Below are positions 40,642-49,233 of a stretch of DNA of 56,491 nucleotides, one piece after another. The notes beneath the pieces are model-generated. The model searched no databases. It saw nothing but the letters and a program-made list of their open reading frames with translations, and was not told the origin of the DNA. Made by a program: the position numbers and the translations under genes. This stretch comes from a virus: IMG/VR virus record IMGVR_UViG_3300042564_002455, positions 1-56,491 of that record. The stretch is one strand, 5' to 3'. Position 1 is the stretch's first letter. The number at the start of each line of letters is the position of its first letter.

Positions 40642-41816
40642 TATAAATTGTCAAATTCTTTTATTGTGTTTATTATTTTATTTACATCATCATCAGTTAA
40701 ATCTCCGTGACAAGGTAATAAAATAACATCTTCATCACATTTTGCAGTATTTACTAAATAATCTTTAATACCCCCAAAAATAGTGTATTTATCATTTCTT
40801 CTATTATTCACATTAACTTGAATTCCATTACTAAACATATAATTTGCAAAGTTTTCTCTATCCTGAATATGAATAGGGAAAATTTGATAATTTGATTCAA
40901 CGTAGTCAGGTATTTTAACTAATGTTAATTTTTTTAGATTTTTTAATTCATATCTATATTTTTCACCAACACGTTTCCTTTTTAAAAGTTGCTCATTTAA
41001 ATGGTCCATTGCAACACAACCAATAGTTGCGGTAATATCATTCATATTCATTTTATAACCTAATCTAGTTATATCATTTGGTAATGGGTCTAATGGGTCT
41101 GCAATTTTAGTTTCTCTATCAACACCATACCAAACTGTTTCTTTTAATTTCTTGTAATATTCAGGATTTGGTGTACATATAATACCACCATCTCCGCATG
41201 TTACAATTTTAACTACCTGAAATGAAAAAGTTATAATATCCCCTACGGCACCAATGTTAACACCTTTATATTTTGAACCCATAGCGTGAGCTGAGTCCTC
41301 AATTATCGGAAGATTAAATTCTTTACCAATTTCTCGGATTTCATCCATTTCACAAGGCACCCCACCATAGTGTACTACAATGATTGCCTTTGTTTTATCA
41401 GTAATTCTTTCTCTGATACTTTTTGGGTCAATATTTAAAGTGTCGTAATCAATATCCGCAAATACGGGTGTCGCACCAACTTCTAAAATAGATGTGTTTG
41501 TTGCAATAAATGTAAAAGGTGTACTAACAACCTCATCACCTGATCCTACACCTAATGAAATTAATGCCGCTTTAAGGGCTGATGTACCACTATTACAAGC
41601 AACTGCGTATTTTGCTCCAAATTGGTCGCATACTTTTTGTCTAAATTCTTTTTCTTTTTTTCCCGTGTTAATCCACGTTGAGTCCAAAGTCTTTTTTAAT
41701 TCAGATGAAGTTTCTTCAGGAATATGAATAGACCAAGTTCTTATAAACCCGTTAGTTTCATAGTCTTTAATTTGGTTAATTTTTTGACCTCTTTGGTCAA
41801 CTACTACTTTTTCCAT
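40641..41816 (-). CDS. DegT/DnrJ/EryC1 sugar aminotransferase
   Basis: 391 residues. Fold-type I PLP enzyme: the cofactor-anchoring Lys is K203 in SFQVVKIVTCGDGG, the pyridine-contacting Asp is D174 in IIEDSAHAMG, and the family N-terminal CNSGTSALKAAL binds the phosphate. It converts a keto sugar nucleotide to an amino sugar, the step that normally follows an SDR dehydratase, several of which lie upstream. Length is normal for the family, with no visible damage. Confidence 0.93.
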   Translation of the reverse strand: MEKVVVDQRGQKINQIKDYETNGFIRTWSIHIPEETSSELKKTLDSTWINTGKKEKEFRQKVCDQFGAKYAVACNSGTSALKAALISLGVGSGDEVVSTPFTFIATNTSILEVGATPVFADIDYDTLNIDPKSIRERITDKTKAIIVVHYGGVPCEMDEIREIGKEFNLPIIEDSAHAMGSKYKGVNIGAVGDIITFSFQVVKIVTCGDGGIICTPNPEYYKKLKETVWYGVDRETKIADPLDPLPNDITRLGYKMNMNDITATIGCVAMDHLNEQLLKRKRVGEKYRYELKNLKKLTLVKIPDYVESNYQIFPIHIQDRENFANYMFSNGIQVNVNNRRNDKYTIFGGIKDYLVNTAKCDEDVILLPCHGDLTDDDVNKIINTIKEFDNL

Positions 41817-41821
41817 ATAAT

Positions 41822-42661
41822 TTAAATTAATTTTTTTATAGTTTTAAATATTAAATCGTCAGTTGATTTCATACTTTTCGCAATTTCAATATTTTCATTA
41901 ATTGCGCTCATACGTGAATTATAATCATCAAAAGAAATACTGTAAAGTATTTCATCTAATTCCTCCAAAGTACTAAAACTGATTATTCCTTCAGGATTAA
42001 AATACTCACTCACATTTGGGCACCCCCATAATATGGGCACACAACCTAAAGAAATGGGATCCACTAAAATTTCAGTAAAATAGTTATTAACTTTAGTGTT
42101 CATTATACATATACTATATGAGTAATCTTTTAATGGATCTATTTTATTTGTGAAATTATGGTATCCACTTCCCCACATTTCTATATTATGTTTGTGCGAT
42201 AATTCTTTTGCGATTACGTGTCTGAAATTATGACCTTCAGTATTTTTTTTAAATGACGCAATCATAGACACCAATTTAGATTTATTGTGAATTCCCCACA
42301 TATCATCACTAACTCTAGAAGCCCCAACTATTGTTCTAATATATTTTTTCCCTCGGTTTAATAACTCAGAATCGTGAGTCAAAATATAATCAAATTTGCG
42401 CTCATAATTTACAATATTCGCATATGCATCTGGGGTTATAGCTTTTGATTCTAATAACCAAGCAATTTTAATTTTTGAATTAACTTTATCTACAATATCT
42501 TTATCAAAATGAGTATCGGTGAAAACTGTAACTCCGTCCCACTCCATCATATTTTTAACCCATTCCCCTTCTTTGGGGCATCTACCAAAAGACGAAGTAA
42601 AACAACCATCCTCACCATAAGAATGATTAAACATAGAGTCGAATAAATTAACTTTAAACAT
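41822..42661 (-). CDS. GT10-like alpha-1,3-fucosyltransferase
   Basis: 279 residues. The region YSYSICIMNTKVNNYFTEIL followed by DPISLGCVPILWG is the GT10 donor-site motif (usually F-E-N-S-x-x-x-D-Y-x-T-E-K-x-x-x-x-x-x-x-G-x-V-P-V), with Asn-Thr in place of Asn-Ser and Ile in place of the usual Lys after Glu. It should use GDP-fucose, consistent with the GDP-fucose synthase-like gene. It is the last gene of the overlapping run from the SDR block; a 117-bp gap separates it from the next glycosyltransferase, with no clear promoter in the coding orientation. Confidence 0.75.
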   Translation of the reverse strand: MFKVNLFDSMFNHSYGEDGCFTSSFGRCPKEGEWVKNMMEWDGVTVFTDTHFDKDIVDKVNSKIKIAWLLESKAITPDAYANIVNYERKFDYILTHDSELLNRGKKYIRTIVGASRVSDDMWGIHNKSKLVSMIASFKKNTEGHNFRHVIAKELSHKHNIEMWGSGYHNFTNKIDPLKDYSYSICIMNTKVNNYFTEILVDPISLGCVPILWGCPNVSEYFNPEGIISFSTLEELDEILYSISFDDYNSRMSAINENIEIAKSMKSTDDLIFKTIKKLI

Positions 42662-42778
42662 AATTCAAATTTCCAATATTGTAAGTTGATATAAGGTTTT
42701 TATTTATAATATTATTATCAGTTGACGATACTAATTTTATGTTCGTTTTAAATCCTCTTATTTAATTTTTTTCATATT

Positions 42779-43402
42779 CTATTTAATTAACCAATGGTAA
42801 TCCACAACTCTATTTTCAATATTACTATATCCGTTAATTTGTTTTGCGATAGTTTCAGATGTACAATACACATTATGAATTTTTTGTATGTCACAATAAA
42901 TAACATCTATTGGGTTATCAAATAAAGACAGTTTTTCTAACAATATATCATATATACTACTATTAATTACAACAAAATGTGTTGTAAATGTGTGATGTAG
43001 TTTTACTATTTTTTCATTAATTTTTATTGGGGGCGGTGTTCCGGCACATTCATTATGATTACCACCTAAATAAAACATATCCCAATCATTCGGTAATTGA
43101 TTCATATATGAATCAATATTTTGTATTTCGTCGGTAAAATAACAATCATCCTCAATAACCAAAATATTTTTATAATTATTATTTTTGGCTTCTTTAATTA
43201 TCTCAATATTAGACATGATTAATCCAACATTACCATTTGATATTTTATAATTATGGGGTATTTTATTACCATTAAATGCTTCAAAAAATTTAAACTCACC
43301 TAAATCATATTTTTTACATTCATTTAAGATATTAATTTTTCTATCTTCTCTGTGTTTTAAATTTACACAATATACTTTATCAAATCTATCAAACAATTTC
43401 AT
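42779..43402 (-). CDS. GT25-like glycosyltransferase
   Basis: 207 residues. The N-terminus KVYCVNLKHREDRKINILNE matches the GT25 LPS-type family (h-x-h-I-N-L-x-x-R-x-x-R), the middle has NILVIEDDCYF (E-D-D metal motif) and the later WDMFYLGGNHN is also typical. The expected activity is galactose- or glucose-type transfer in outer-core or O-antigen assembly. It lies 2 bp from the GT2 gene upstream. Its composition is even more A/T-rich than the head genes, like the surrounding block. Confidence 0.82.
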   Translation of the reverse strand: MKLFDRFDKVYCVNLKHREDRKINILNECKKYDLGEFKFFEAFNGNKIPHNYKISNGNVGLIMSNIEIIKEAKNNNYKNILVIEDDCYFTDEIQNIDSYMNQLPNDWDMFYLGGNHNECAGTPPPIKINEKIVKLHHTFTTHFVVINSSIYDILLEKLSLFDNPIDVIYCDIQKIHNVYCTSETIAKQINGYSNIENRVVDYHWLIK

Positions 43403-43404
43403 AT

Positions 43405-43962
43405 TTAGTGTCTTACGTTATAATATACTTCCGGAGCAATAACCCAATTATCCGTTAAATTTTTTAATTTCATTAGGAACTCAAAATCTTCAACGCCCCC
43501 ATTCCCATTAAAAAATAAGTTATCAAATTTATTTTTGTATGAAAAAGATATACCGACTTTACCATAAACTAAATCGTTCTTATGGATTTCTGGTAATGTA
43601 TGACCATTTATGTATTTCATTCTCCAAACAACAAAATCATAACTTAAATATTTTTCAAACAATGTTTTCACATAATCTGGATGAATAGTATCATCATCAT
43701 CTAAAAAACCTATCCATTCAGTATCGACAATTTTAATGCCGTGATCCCTAACTAAACCTGACTGACCACCAACCCCGAACGAACCGGTTTTCGGTATATT
43801 AATTATTCTAATCCTTTCGTCATCAAACGTAATACCCTCAACACCATCATAAATGATTATACATCCCCAATTAGGGTTTGTTTGGTTTAATAAAGAGTCC
43901 ACCGTAGATACAATAGTTGGTCTATTTATTGATGGTATTATAAACGTGATTAGATTTTCCAT
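43405..43962 (-). CDS. GT2-family glycosyltransferase
   Basis: 185 residues, a short GT-A enzyme. The N-terminal LITFIIPSINRPTIVSTVDS and the metal motif WIGFLDDDDTIHPDYV (D-D-D) are typical of family 2. The C-terminal acceptor domain is brief, so it is near the minimum length for the family. A TATTTATT motif lies 8 nt before the ATG at 43962, a possible internal promoter for the downstream GT25-like and later genes. Confidence 0.85.
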   Translation of the reverse strand: MENLITFIIPSINRPTIVSTVDSLLNQTNPNWGCIIIYDGVEGITFDDERIRIINIPKTGSFGVGGQSGLVRDHGIKIVDTEWIGFLDDDDTIHPDYVKTLFEKYLSYDFVVWRMKYINGHTLPEIHKNDLVYGKVGISFSYKNKFDNLFFNGNGGVEDFEFLMKLKNLTDNWVIAPEVYYNVRH

Positions 43963-43970
43963 ATGTTATT

Positions 43971-43978
43971 AATAAATA
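43971..43978 (-). promoter_or_regulatory. candidate late promoter motif TATTTATT
   Basis: AATATTTATTAATA on the minus strand, 8 nt before the ATG at 43962; the spacing is shorter than usual. Confidence 0.35.
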
Positions 43979-44036
43979 TTATTAATAACTCAATTAATTA
44001 ATCATACTTTGTTTTTTATTTTTTCATTATATTTAA

Positions 44037-44936
44037 TTAATAGTTTATTATTTTCGTATTTAAAACTTCGACATATATTTCACTAATTTTTTTAACAACA
44101 TTAGTTGAATAATATTTCTCAATGTCATCAGGCACTTCATACAATTTTTTATCGATTATTTTACCCGTAACATCTACATTATATATCCACCCCGGTTTCC
44201 CACACATCCAACCCTCAATTGTCGTTCTACCTAATAATATGCCAGCTGTTTGGGAACACCTATGAATAAACTCTTCAATTTCCAAAGTTGATTCAAAATA
44301 TTTTACATGTTCATTTTTTAATAAATCTTGTAAGTAATTTGAATGGTTTGTACCAACAATCCATAACTCTTGGTTAATTTCTCTAGTGTATTTAACTAAA
44401 TCAAATAAAGGTTCTTTTCGTAAATGTTCTAATGATCCTACAAATAACAAAAAGTTTTCACTTGGATTATCTAATACTTTAAATCTATTTTCATCGATTG
44501 GATTGTAAATAATTTCGATTTTTTTTTCAGGTATATTAAAGTTATTTACAATATGGTCTTTTATTTGTGGTCTTATTGCTATGTATTTAAAAATACTTAT
44601 ATGATTAATAGGGTTTTCTTCTGAATTTAATTCAGAATGAATTGTGCTTACTTTTTTAGACAATGGAAATAACCTAATTAAGAAATCGGTTATATGATAG
44701 TGTTGACAGTGTATTAAATCAAAATATTCTGTAACTGGTGGTGATGAGGTATGGTAAACTTTAATCCCATTACTTATCGCTAAACTAGTTAATCTACCTC
44801 CAATATTTTGAGATATTACAGATACGTCATAATTTAATTTAATTAGCCCTTTCGCTAACTCATAAACGTACATCTCAGAACCCGTTAATTCTTTAAATAA
44901 GAAACAACCTATTAGAATTTTAATTTTTTTGCTCAT
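44037..44936 (-). CDS. GT4-family glycosyltransferase
   Basis: 299 residues, GT-B fold. The N-terminal part has GCFLFKELTGSEMYVYELAK, with the G-x-x-x-h-x-x-x-L pattern of GT4 enzymes, and the hinge FLLFVGSLEHLRKEPLF starts the donor domain. The C-terminal GRTTIEGWMCGKPGWI is the E-x7-E-like nucleotide-sugar site, with the second Glu replaced. Somewhat short for the family, but start and stop are clear. It is one of several GTs whose acceptor cannot be predicted. Confidence 0.8.
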   Translation of the reverse strand: MSKKIKILIGCFLFKELTGSEMYVYELAKGLIKLNYDVSVISQNIGGRLTSLAISNGIKVYHTSSPPVTEYFDLIHCQHYHITDFLIRLFPLSKKVSTIHSELNSEENPINHISIFKYIAIRPQIKDHIVNNFNIPEKKIEIIYNPIDENRFKVLDNPSENFLLFVGSLEHLRKEPLFDLVKYTREINQELWIVGTNHSNYLQDLLKNEHVKYFESTLEIEEFIHRCSQTAGILLGRTTIEGWMCGKPGWIYNVDVTGKIIDKKLYEVPDDIEKYYSTNVVKKISEIYVEVLNTKIINY

Positions 44937-44967
44937 ACTACCTAATAATTATTTTTTATACAACTTA

Positions 44968-46482
44968 TTAATTAACCATATACATTTTTGGTGACAGTCT
45001 ATCTATGTTATTTTTGACTATAGGTAGAAGTTGCGTCTCCCAATCACTTATTAATCTGTTTAATTTATTATTATCCTCATTCCTAGTTTGACTCTCATAG
45101 TGATGAGCAACTAAACTACTATCACAAACATTATTATATCCTAACATAAATGATTTTAAATTTAATTCTACATCTTCAAAACATTCAGTGTAATTCTCAT
45201 TAAAACGCCCAATCTTATTAAATAAAATTTTCCTAATCATAAGGAGAGCTCCCGTTGATCCTATAACATCTTTTTTTATTGTAGAGTAATTGTAATAGTT
45301 AAATAAACATAGGTGAGTAACTCCAAAGTTTTTATCAATTTTGTTTCTATATAAATTAATTCCGTCGTGTTGTACAGTACCATCACCAAAATGAAGCCTA
45401 GCACCTACTGTCCCTGTTTTAGGGTTTTCTTTAAAAATTTTCAACATCCCATAAATTACATTATTCAATAACTTTATGTCATTATTACAAAATAAAAGGA
45501 ATTCGTACGAATCATTAATATGGCTTTTAACTACGTCGTTATTTATTTTTGCAAAGTTATAGTAATCATATTCAATTAAGTTAATGTTATTTTTTAATGA
45601 AATGTAGTTTTTTATTTGGTTTTTTTCTTCATCAGAAGATCCGGTATCGGCAATAAAAATATCAAATAAATTAGGATTACAGTGTTCATAGAAAGAATCT
45701 AAACAAGGTAATAACAATTCTAATTTACCCTTAGTTGGTATTATAACGGCAACCTTACCAAGGTTCTTTATCGGTTTTTCTTTTATTTCCGGTACATAGA
45801 TTCTATCAGGTTTTAAATCCAAAGGTAACTTACTTCCATATTTCTCAACAAACTTTATTTTACTTTCCCAAAATTCTTGATTTGGTTGTCCAACCGATTG
45901 GTGAGTAATCTCAAATGACGATGTTACACCAATTTTAACACCATCCAAATAATTAGGAACACAAAATAAATGGTCATAAAAATGGAATTTCCCTATGGAT
46001 TCATCGAAGGTGTGTTTTATTTTTGTTTTATTAAAAGTTATAAATAAACCATCAATGGTTACTACAGGTATTAGAAATGGTAATTTAGGTGAATACCTAT
46101 TTAACCATTTCTTTTGACCTTCAGGGTGGTGATAAACTTGACCAACCATTGTTTGTTGCATCTTATCCCAATATACACCTGATTCGGGAAAATAACATGA
46201 CCCTGCTTTACCGATAATCCCATACTCAGGATTTTCTTCAAAATCCTTTAATAACTTTTTACCCCAACCATTTTCCAATTTGATGTCATTGTGACAACAA
46301 ACTATAATATCATAAATTGATTCAGATACTCCTCTATTATATAATTGAGATAACGAATATTCGTTATGGTTAATATACTCCAATATCTGAACATCTTTTA
46401 ATCCAACTGATTTTGAAATGTGTTCTTTGAAGGTCTTATTGTAATCTTCCGATTTATGTGTTGAGTAAATTATTGTTATCAT
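44968..46482 (-). CDS. two-domain GT-A glycosyltransferase
   Basis: 504 residues with two GT-A-like domains. The N-terminal one (about 1-220) has IIYSTHKSEDYNKTFKEHIS and a metal-type motif CCHNDIKL. The C-terminal one (about 240-500) has a GT2 start KVAVIIPTKGKLELLLPCLD, FIADTGSSDEEKN and LLFCNNDIKL, where H-N-D and N-N-D replace D-x-D. Fused tandem GTs often build a disaccharide repeat. The C-terminal domain resembles O-antigen rhamnosyltransferase-type GT2 enzymes. It lies 2 bp after the methyltransferase gene. Confidence 0.82.
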   Translation of the reverse strand: MITIIYSTHKSEDYNKTFKEHISKSVGLKDVQILEYINHNEYSLSQLYNRGVSESIYDIIVCCHNDIKLENGWGKKLLKDFEENPEYGIIGKAGSCYFPESGVYWDKMQQTMVGQVYHHPEGQKKWLNRYSPKLPFLIPVVTIDGLFITFNKTKIKHTFDESIGKFHFYDHLFCVPNYLDGVKIGVTSSFEITHQSVGQPNQEFWESKIKFVEKYGSKLPLDLKPDRIYVPEIKEKPIKNLGKVAVIIPTKGKLELLLPCLDSFYEHCNPNLFDIFIADTGSSDEEKNQIKNYISLKNNINLIEYDYYNFAKINNDVVKSHINDSYEFLLFCNNDIKLLNNVIYGMLKIFKENPKTGTVGARLHFGDGTVQHDGINLYRNKIDKNFGVTHLCLFNYYNYSTIKKDVIGSTGALLMIRKILFNKIGRFNENYTECFEDVELNLKSFMLGYNNVCDSSLVAHHYESQTRNEDNNKLNRLISDWETQLLPIVKNNIDRLSPKMYMVN

Positions 46483-46484
46483 AT

Positions 46485-47045
46485 TTATTTTTTTTCGAAA
46501 ATCATTAAAGTGTTTCTAAAGTACGAGCATTTATCCTCAGGTGTTTTCCTAACACTTTCACTTAATTCTTCAAGATATGTGAATCCTAATCCCTCAATTA
46601 ATGGTAGAATCTCATTATTATTTAATTCATTAAAGTGTCCATACCCTCCTTGTCCTCTTATAGCCCAAGACATGATTAAATATTTATCACAATTATTAAG
46701 AATATTATTTAAAAATATTTCTTGGTACTTTGCCGGAATATGCTCCCCAACCTCTAAACATATAATAATACCTTTTTCCTTTAGTATAAATGGTTGGGAT
46801 AAATCAAATTTCATAATTTCGAAATTATGATCCATTCTCATAGGGTCGGCCTCAATTCCTTTTAGTTTTTTAAATCCCTTCGAATCCAAATCCTTTAAAT
46901 AGTCACCCAAGCCACAACCAAAATCATATATTTGATGGTCTTTATAATCCGATAAAAAATCGGATATCCATTTGCTTAAATTATCACTATGTATGTGATG
47001 AGATATTGAGTTTTCTTTACTCCAAAAACCAGTTTCGTTTATCAT
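46485..47045 (-). CDS. SAM-dependent class I methyltransferase
   Basis: 186 residues. SAM-binding motif IYDFGCGLGDYLKDL (D-x-G-C-G-x-G) followed by an acidic loop GIEADPMRMD, then the post-I strand IIICLEVGEHIPAKYQEIFL (E-h-G-E-H-I) typical of UbiE/Coq5-like small-molecule methyltransferases. Lying between glycosyltransferases, it probably methylates a sugar, perhaps as a chain-ending cap (inference). Confidence 0.85.
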   Translation of the reverse strand: MINETGFWSKENSISHHIHSDNLSKWISDFLSDYKDHQIYDFGCGLGDYLKDLDSKGFKKLKGIEADPMRMDHNFEIMKFDLSQPFILKEKGIIICLEVGEHIPAKYQEIFLNNILNNCDKYLIMSWAIRGQGGYGHFNELNNNEILPLIEGLGFTYLEELSESVRKTPEDKCSYFRNTLMIFEKK

Positions 47046-47067
47046 ATTTTTTATTTTATATTATTTT

Positions 47068-47907
47068 TTAGTTATCAAAAAAAGTAAGTTCGTAATATTT
47101 TTTAGCATTTTCTTCAGATTTATCGTATATATTTTTGTTTAATTGTGTTGAGTATCCGCTTGTTCCTGACCAATATGCGTGTATATAATTTTCTCGGTAA
47201 TCTGTAAATTTATAACCTTTTAAATGTAAACTTTTAAACCAAGGATCACCTAAATCTAATCCATAAACTCCAAAGAATGGAGTGTTGTTATTCGGAAAAG
47301 TTTCTTTATTATTTAATTCTAAATTTATTAGGCACGCCCACTCATTTAATCTACATTCCGGCATTGGTTTTGGGTTGTTTCTATCGATATTATGTAATCC
47401 TGTTCTAATGTGAGGAAGTTTTAAGTTTAATACTTCGTCAATAGATGGATTCCAATCATAAAATTTACTACCACTACAAAGACCCTCACTAAAAGCCGGG
47501 CAATTCCAACATTGACCTATTTCACCAATACCAATTGAATTTCCAATTTTTTCTAACATATCTCCAATTATATCTCCGGTATATAAAATATCATTATGTG
47601 TTATAAAAATAAATTTTTTATCACTTTTATCAATTCCATATTGATATCTAACTGTGTGTCTATCAGACTCATTAGAATAATCCACTTTAAATTTAGTAAA
47701 TGTATATTTAATAGGGGTGTGAACTATTAAATTATTAAAATAGTCAAAAATCCAATCAACATTTTCATTATATGGTTGTTCTTTTTCTTTAATAAGAAAA
47801 ATTTTATCTATTAAATGTCCGCTATGTTTCATTAAACTTTTTAATGTACATAATGTTTGCCAAGGTTTCCCAAAAACGTTAATACAAACGTCAACTTTAT
47901 TTTCCAT
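47068..47907 (-). CDS. GT-A-like glycosyltransferase (putative)
   Basis: 279 residues. The start VDVCINVFGKPWQTLCTLKS resembles the first strand and helix of GT2-type enzymes, and FIFITHNDILYTGDIIGDML looks like the D-x-D region (H-N-D-I). A Cys-containing segment (GQCWNCPAFSEGLCSG) and YIHAYWSGTSGY at the end (with a catalytic-type His-x-x-x-Trp) are less usual. It is co-transcribed with the dUTPase gene one base upstream. The family is likely but not certain. Confidence 0.65.
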   Translation of the reverse strand: MENKVDVCINVFGKPWQTLCTLKSLMKHSGHLIDKIFLIKEKEQPYNENVDWIFDYFNNLIVHTPIKYTFTKFKVDYSNESDRHTVRYQYGIDKSDKKFIFITHNDILYTGDIIGDMLEKIGNSIGIGEIGQCWNCPAFSEGLCSGSKFYDWNPSIDEVLNLKLPHIRTGLHNIDRNNPKPMPECRLNEWACLINLELNNKETFPNNNTPFFGVYGLDLGDPWFKSLHLKGYKFTDYRENYIHAYWSGTSGYSTQLNKNIYDKSEENAKKYYELTFFDN

Positions 47908-47908
47908 A

Positions 47909-48532
47909 TTATATTCCTGTTGAACCGAAACCGTTTGAGTTTCTATCTTTTTCTTTTATTTCCGATACTTTAATTAATTCCACATATCCACCTGCAAATA
48001 CAGGACATAATACACCTTGAGCAACTTTCATACCCTTAGTAATTTTGAATTCGGAGTTGTTGGTATTAAAGATAATTGCTTTAACTTCACCATTATAACC
48101 ATTATCCACAGTTCCAGGTGAGTTCAATACCATTAATCCTTGATTGATTGCCAACCCACTCTTTGTTCTAACTTGAATTTCTAATCCTTCAGGGATATCA
48201 AAACAAACTCCCGTAGGAACTAACACCCTACCGAAAGGTGGGATTACTATCTCCTCAACTGAATATAAATCAAATCCTGAGTCGGATTCGTAATTGTATT
48301 TGGGTTCAATAGCGTCAGGATGAATAAGGTTAAACTTTAAAGGAGATCGTTCCTTATGAGACCTAATCTCATCTTCCATTGCCAATAAATCAACGCCGAA
48401 TTCCGATTTAATTAAATCATAGTCAATATCCATATCCTCTTCATCTGAGTCCTCAACCATATTAGATGACAAATAATCTTTCAATTTATAAAGTTTTTCT
48501 TGCATTTCGTCAAACTCTTTTTGATTTTCCAT
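47909..48532 (-). CDS. dut: dUTPase (trimeric type) with acidic N-terminal extension
   Basis: 207 residues. All five dUTPase motifs are present: SDSGFDLY (83-90), RTKSGLA (122-128), GTVDNGYNGEVKA (140-152, with the catalytic Asp), KVAQ (169-172) and RNSNGFGSTG at the C-terminus. It hydrolyses dUTP to dUMP and pyrophosphate, guarding phage DNA against uracil. The first about 70 residues are an acidic helical addition absent from typical enzymes of about 140-150 residues. It overlaps the exonuclease gene by one base. Confidence 0.95.
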   Translation of the reverse strand: MENQKEFDEMQEKLYKLKDYLSSNMVEDSDEEDMDIDYDLIKSEFGVDLLAMEDEIRSHKERSPLKFNLIHPDAIEPKYNYESDSGFDLYSVEEIVIPPFGRVLVPTGVCFDIPEGLEIQVRTKSGLAINQGLMVLNSPGTVDNGYNGEVKAIIFNTNNSEFKITKGMKVAQGVLCPVFAGGYVELIKVSEIKEKDRNSNGFGSTGI

Positions 48533-49233
48533 TATTTCAATTCTTTTAATTTTTTTATTACATCTACCAATACCTTAACATCTCGTTCGCAGTATTCAGC
48601 AATCTCTTTTAATTTACCATCATTCCAATAAGCGTCGTGAACTTTTTCTCCTGTAATCTCACCCTCTTTTGGTGAAGGTATGTCCATACAAGTACACATT
48701 AAATCCAAAGACCCAATTGAGGTATAAGAACCGAACTGCCAAATTTCTTTGGTATCAATTGCTTTAATTTCCCAAGGTTTTGTGTCGTAACTCGGAAGTA
48801 TAGATGGCGGTAACAATCCATTAATAACCATTCGTTTTGCTAACATCGGAATATCAAAATTCTTTAAGTTATGACCACACAAATAAAATCCTAATTTACC
48901 ACATCTTTCCAATAAGTTTTGACTATCCAACAATACCTGTTTCTCATCATCACCTGAAAAAGTTTGTGATTTAATATCACCCTTATCTGTTACGAATGAA
49001 ACTGATACACAAACAATTTTTGCGAATTCAGGAACAAGTGCAGTTCTTTTTGAAAAAACATAATCAAACGATTTGTCGTGGTCTTCAGGAAATCTCTTTT
49101 GAAACCAATCAAAGTATTTTGAGAATTGTTCGGCAATCTCAGGACTATCACTTTTACAAGTGTTATAGTCCTTAGATATACCTACAGTTTCAATGTCCAA
49201 AAATAATATTTTAGTAATTGGGATGTTTATCAT
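48532..49233 (-). CDS. DnaQ-like 3'-5' exonuclease
   Basis: 233 residues. RNase H-like DEDD exonuclease: motif I FLDIET (D13, E15), motif II around GHNLKNFDIPMLAKRM (Asp after Asn-Phe), motif III EIAEYCERDVKVLVDVIK (Y-x3-D). It matches predicted PolB-type 3'-5' exonucleases of phages that proofread or process DNA ends. It is coupled to the dUTPase gene and to the upstream GT gene by four-base overlap. These two nucleotide-metabolism genes sit oddly inside the glycan block. Confidence 0.88.
   Translation of the reverse strand: MINIPITKILFLDIETVGISKDYNTCKSDSPEIAEQFSKYFDWFQKRFPEDHDKSFDYVFSKRTALVPEFAKIVCVSVSFVTDKGDIKSQTFSGDDEKQVLLDSQNLLERCGKLGFYLCGHNLKNFDIPMLAKRMVINGLLPPSILPSYDTKPWEIKAIDTKEIWQFGSYTSIGSLDLMCTCMDIPSPKEGEITGEKVHDAYWNDGKLKEIAEYCERDVKVLVDVIKKLKELK

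Noticed and set aside
42701-42708. TATTTATA in the gap between the GT10 and GT25 genes
   Set aside because: It lies on the + strand while both genes are on the minus strand, so it is in the wrong orientation; probably chance in an AT-rich gap.
42662-42778. Search for tRNA or small RNA in the largest gaps (2273-2425, 42662-42778, 50457-50574)
   Set aside because: No cloverleaf, T-arm GTTCGA-type sequence or stable extra hairpin was seen other than the listed terminator.
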